Part shown: one piece after another, positions 61,835-64,000 of the stretch
How the letters are laid out: every line of letters starts with the position of its first letter
Position numbering within the stretch: position 1 is the stretch's first letter
NCBI GenBank assembly: GCA_027627225.1
Contig: CM051026.1
Coordinates: 8,152,925 to 8,216,924, forward strand
Direction of reading: 5' to 3'
Length of the DNA stretch: 64,000 bases
DNA from: Congeria kusceri
Lineage: Eukaryota > Mollusca > Bivalvia > Myida > Dreissenidae
The notes under the pieces: model-generated
What the model was told of the DNA's origin: nothing
The model's input: only the letters and a program-made list of their open reading frames with translations
The model's database searches: none
Program-made: the position numbers and the translations under genes

Positions 61835-63225
61835 AATTTCTATAGGCAATTTCAAACGAGCTTGAAAATTAAGTACTTCTCTACCTGTCGTTATAATATA
61901 TTTCCGCCTTCCATTCAACCTTTATCTTGTCTATTTATATGCATGCTTGACATTTCAATATGAATTGAAGTTTAGTTAAAAAGCTCACCAAAATTTACTT
62001 GATGCCTATTTCGGATATTCGGATAAATGTTCAGGGACTAATTCAGTGTAAGAAGTTAATGCGTCTTGGTAGTTAATTTGATTTCAAATATTGCTCAAAT
62101 GACCAATCACGTTACTGTATATTAAGTTTGTGTTAAATTCAAAAGTATTACAGCAAAAGTCAAGATGTATTGCATGACCGTTTTAGAATTATCACATTTG
62201 GAAATACATTAACAATGTAGATCTAGTTAGTAGTAGTTGATGCTAGAAGAACTTACTGTATAATTATTGTTTTTGTATTTAATTTAGGTTGCTGATTCAT
62301 TGAGAAATTGATGGATTTATTGTGTGTGCATGGCTGGCCAACTGTACTGGCAATTCAAAGGATCTTGAAATTGACTGTTAAAAAAAAAAAAGTTCTTCAG
62401 CACAAATGTTTTATTTATTTAGGTATTATGATTAAAAGGTTGAAAAGTAGGCATGCCTTACAGAGAAAGGAAATTGCAATTAATTTATACAATTAATGAA
62501 AATGCCTCGAAACTTATAGCAGAAACACTGTATAAAAGTCACTCCTATTACAGTGCTATGACTGGAAATATTGCCTTAATCATTTTATCTATAAGAATTA
62601 TGCCAGCTTATAAGTGATATTATTTGGGCATCCATATAATTAACAAATTTTATTTAAACTGTTTAAACCTTTACTTGTACATAAGTGCAATACATATTCT
62701 TCAGTGAAATACAATTGTCCATTTCTTGCATTCAATATATTTTAATGACTGACTATGGTTACTTTCACAATAAATGTAAACATGTGAAGTATTATTTACA
62801 TATATTTGCAAATAAACCTTTTCAACAGTATGCAAAAAAATGGGCATATTTCTAAAGGAAAATATCTGCATTAAAATCTTCACTGAAATAATTTGATGCA
62901 GTTAGGCTCAGGCAATGCACACCAACAAACAAATCTGTACTTCATAATTGAACATATTTCACTTTAATTGTTCAATGTTCTCTCCAAAGCTACATATAAA
63001 AGTAATTAAATTATCATTTTAAACATAGAATAAGTTTGCTTTCACCTTTCAAAAGGACATCAAATGCTTGGGGTATGTTGCAAAGTTTGTAACACTTAAC
63101 ACACTTAATATTCACATTTTATAACTACCTCATAAAACATTCTTATTGTAGACAGTTGTTTTTTTACATTTTACATGCTTAATTTGATCATGATTAATCC
63201 ACTAGATACAATAATAATCACACAG
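61835..63225. other. AT-rich sequence, nothing supported
   Basis: Frames at 62308-62496 and 62701-62883 lack recognisable features. No repeat array is present. Confidence 0.45.
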
Positions 63226-63229
63226 ATAA

Positions 63230-63830
63230 ACAGCAAAATGTCTGTTAATAAAGTTTATTGTCTTGTGAAGTTGGAAGAGAACAGTATCACACATGTTGTG
63301 GCTGTTTTCTGTTCTTTCTATCTTCTTACTGTTGTACTGATGCCTTGAAGTGGAAACTGCACGCTAAAAAAATATAGCAGCTTAAATAAATTATTAATAT
63401 CAATAAATTCATCTTTTTGTATTCATTTATTTTTAGTAAGTTTGACCAATTCATATTATTTTAATAAGGAGTATTATCTTTAAAAACATAAGATTGAAAT
63501 TTATTATTTGTTGTTAATTATTTAAAATAAGAGAACAGTGTATCAAAAGATCTATAAAGAAGTATAACTAAATTTCTGGTGTATTTTTTTCACTGGTAAA
63601 CAACACGTCCGAATATCCGAAATATATGTATGGATGTTTAGACAGGTTATTCAGTATATTTAATCGATATACATTCAACGAGATTAAAACCACTAAAAGA
63701 TTGCGATATACTAACAAGAAAAATAATGTTTAGTTACAACGACAGGCAAAACGAACGCAAACAATTTAGAAAACTATGTTTTTATGTATGACATACCGTT
63801 AGTCCGCCATATTGTATTGTCCATGAGTAA
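63230..63830 (-). ncRNA. candidate two-exon transcript (possibly non-coding)
   Basis: On the minus strand, CAATATGGCGGACTAACG precedes a good donor (GTATGT, exon end at 63797). A pyrimidine-rich acceptor, TATATTTTTTTAGCGTGCAG, ends at 63357. The following exon (from 63356) carries AATAAA at 63259-63254, about 100 bases in. The ATG in exon 1 is closed by TAA after three codons, so a long product would have to start in exon 2, which is open only for about 40 codons. A 36-codon plus-strand frame overlaps it (63238-63348). The model rests only on splice and polyadenylation signals. Confidence 0.25.
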
Positions 63831-64000
63831 TCGGCCATGGGTTGGTTGACGTCAGACTAAACCTACAGCTGGTAAATAACCCCACTAAACTGGTTACAAC
63901 ACAGTAACATTTCTTGATTTCAAAATATTTTCCGGTTACAGCGATTCAGTTTGTTAGTTATGACACCTGTTACGAACTGTTGCATATTAATGCCATGCAC
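63831..64000. other. right edge of window, nothing supported
   Basis: Contains a GTTGACGTCAG CRE-like half site near 63846, possibly part of a promoter for the transcript to its left. Confidence 0.35.

Overview
This is a gene-poor, repeat-dense, AT-rich stretch of a eukaryotic nuclear genome, most probably from a bivalve mollusc. The evidence is: GT-AG introns in every plausible coding segment; a near absence of long open reading frames; kilobase-scale satellites and trinucleotide arrays; and several dispersed elements whose ends I recognise from bivalve genomes (GACGGACGGACG-ended repeats, AGCTGTC...GCGCGCT elements, a tRNA-type SINE, fold-back MITEs). The species assignment is inference. 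Nothing looks bacterial. I see no rRNA, no convincing free tRNA and no CRISPR array.

Layout. 0-5.8 kb: single-copy-like AT-rich DNA with an old dispersed motif (TTTACGTGAC) and part of an inverted dispersed repeat. 5.8-6.6 kb: AGT/GGT microsatellite. 7.0-10.1 kb: a 32-bp satellite. 11.4-18.1 kb: a small minisatellite, two fold-back MITEs and two tandem families (about 155 bp and 60 bp). 18.2-19.4 kb: a diverged segment whose second copy lies at 50.2-51.5 kb. 20.3-20.7 kb: a 31-bp minisatellite. 21.3-25.6 kb: the clearest gene in the window, a three-exon minus-strand gene whose product ends in a trypsin-fold-like domain with a GDSGA motif. It is broken by one stop and one frameshift, and a second, more decayed fragment of its last exon lies downstream. 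26.2-27.0 kb: ACT microsatellite. 28.6-31.8 kb: a GC-rich block and dispersed repeats. 31.9-34.7 kb: an 82-bp satellite with local higher-order structure. 34.8-36.0 kb: a LINE 3' fragment directly followed by a second AGCTGTC element. 36.7-38.2 kb: pieces of a degraded tyrosine-recombinase-like protein plus a SINE. 41-45.4 kb: two phase-compatible minus-strand exons of an unknown gene and, on the opposite strand, a candidate two-exon secretory signal sequence behind a CRE and TATA box. 47.7-48.1 and 52.0-53.0 kb: two ACT microsatellites, each preceded by the same roughly 125-bp leader. 51.5-51.9 kb: LTR/primer-binding-site remnant. 53.4-54.5 kb: another tandem family of about 155 bp. 57.4-57.8 kb: Ty3/gypsy-like integrase fragment. 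60.7-61.4 kb: a decayed transposon-associated gene. 63.2-63.9 kb: a candidate two-exon transcript.

The window is mainly a record of mobile and tandem DNA. No intact multi-gene pathway is visible. The long tyrosine, leucine, serine, threonine and valine reading frames are translations of trinucleotide arrays, not genes. The observations most worth following are the broken GDSGA gene with its decayed partial copy, the repeated leader in front of two ACT arrays, the MITE insertion visible by comparing the two copies of the 1.2-kb segment, and the two opposite-strand exon models at 42.5-45.7 kb.
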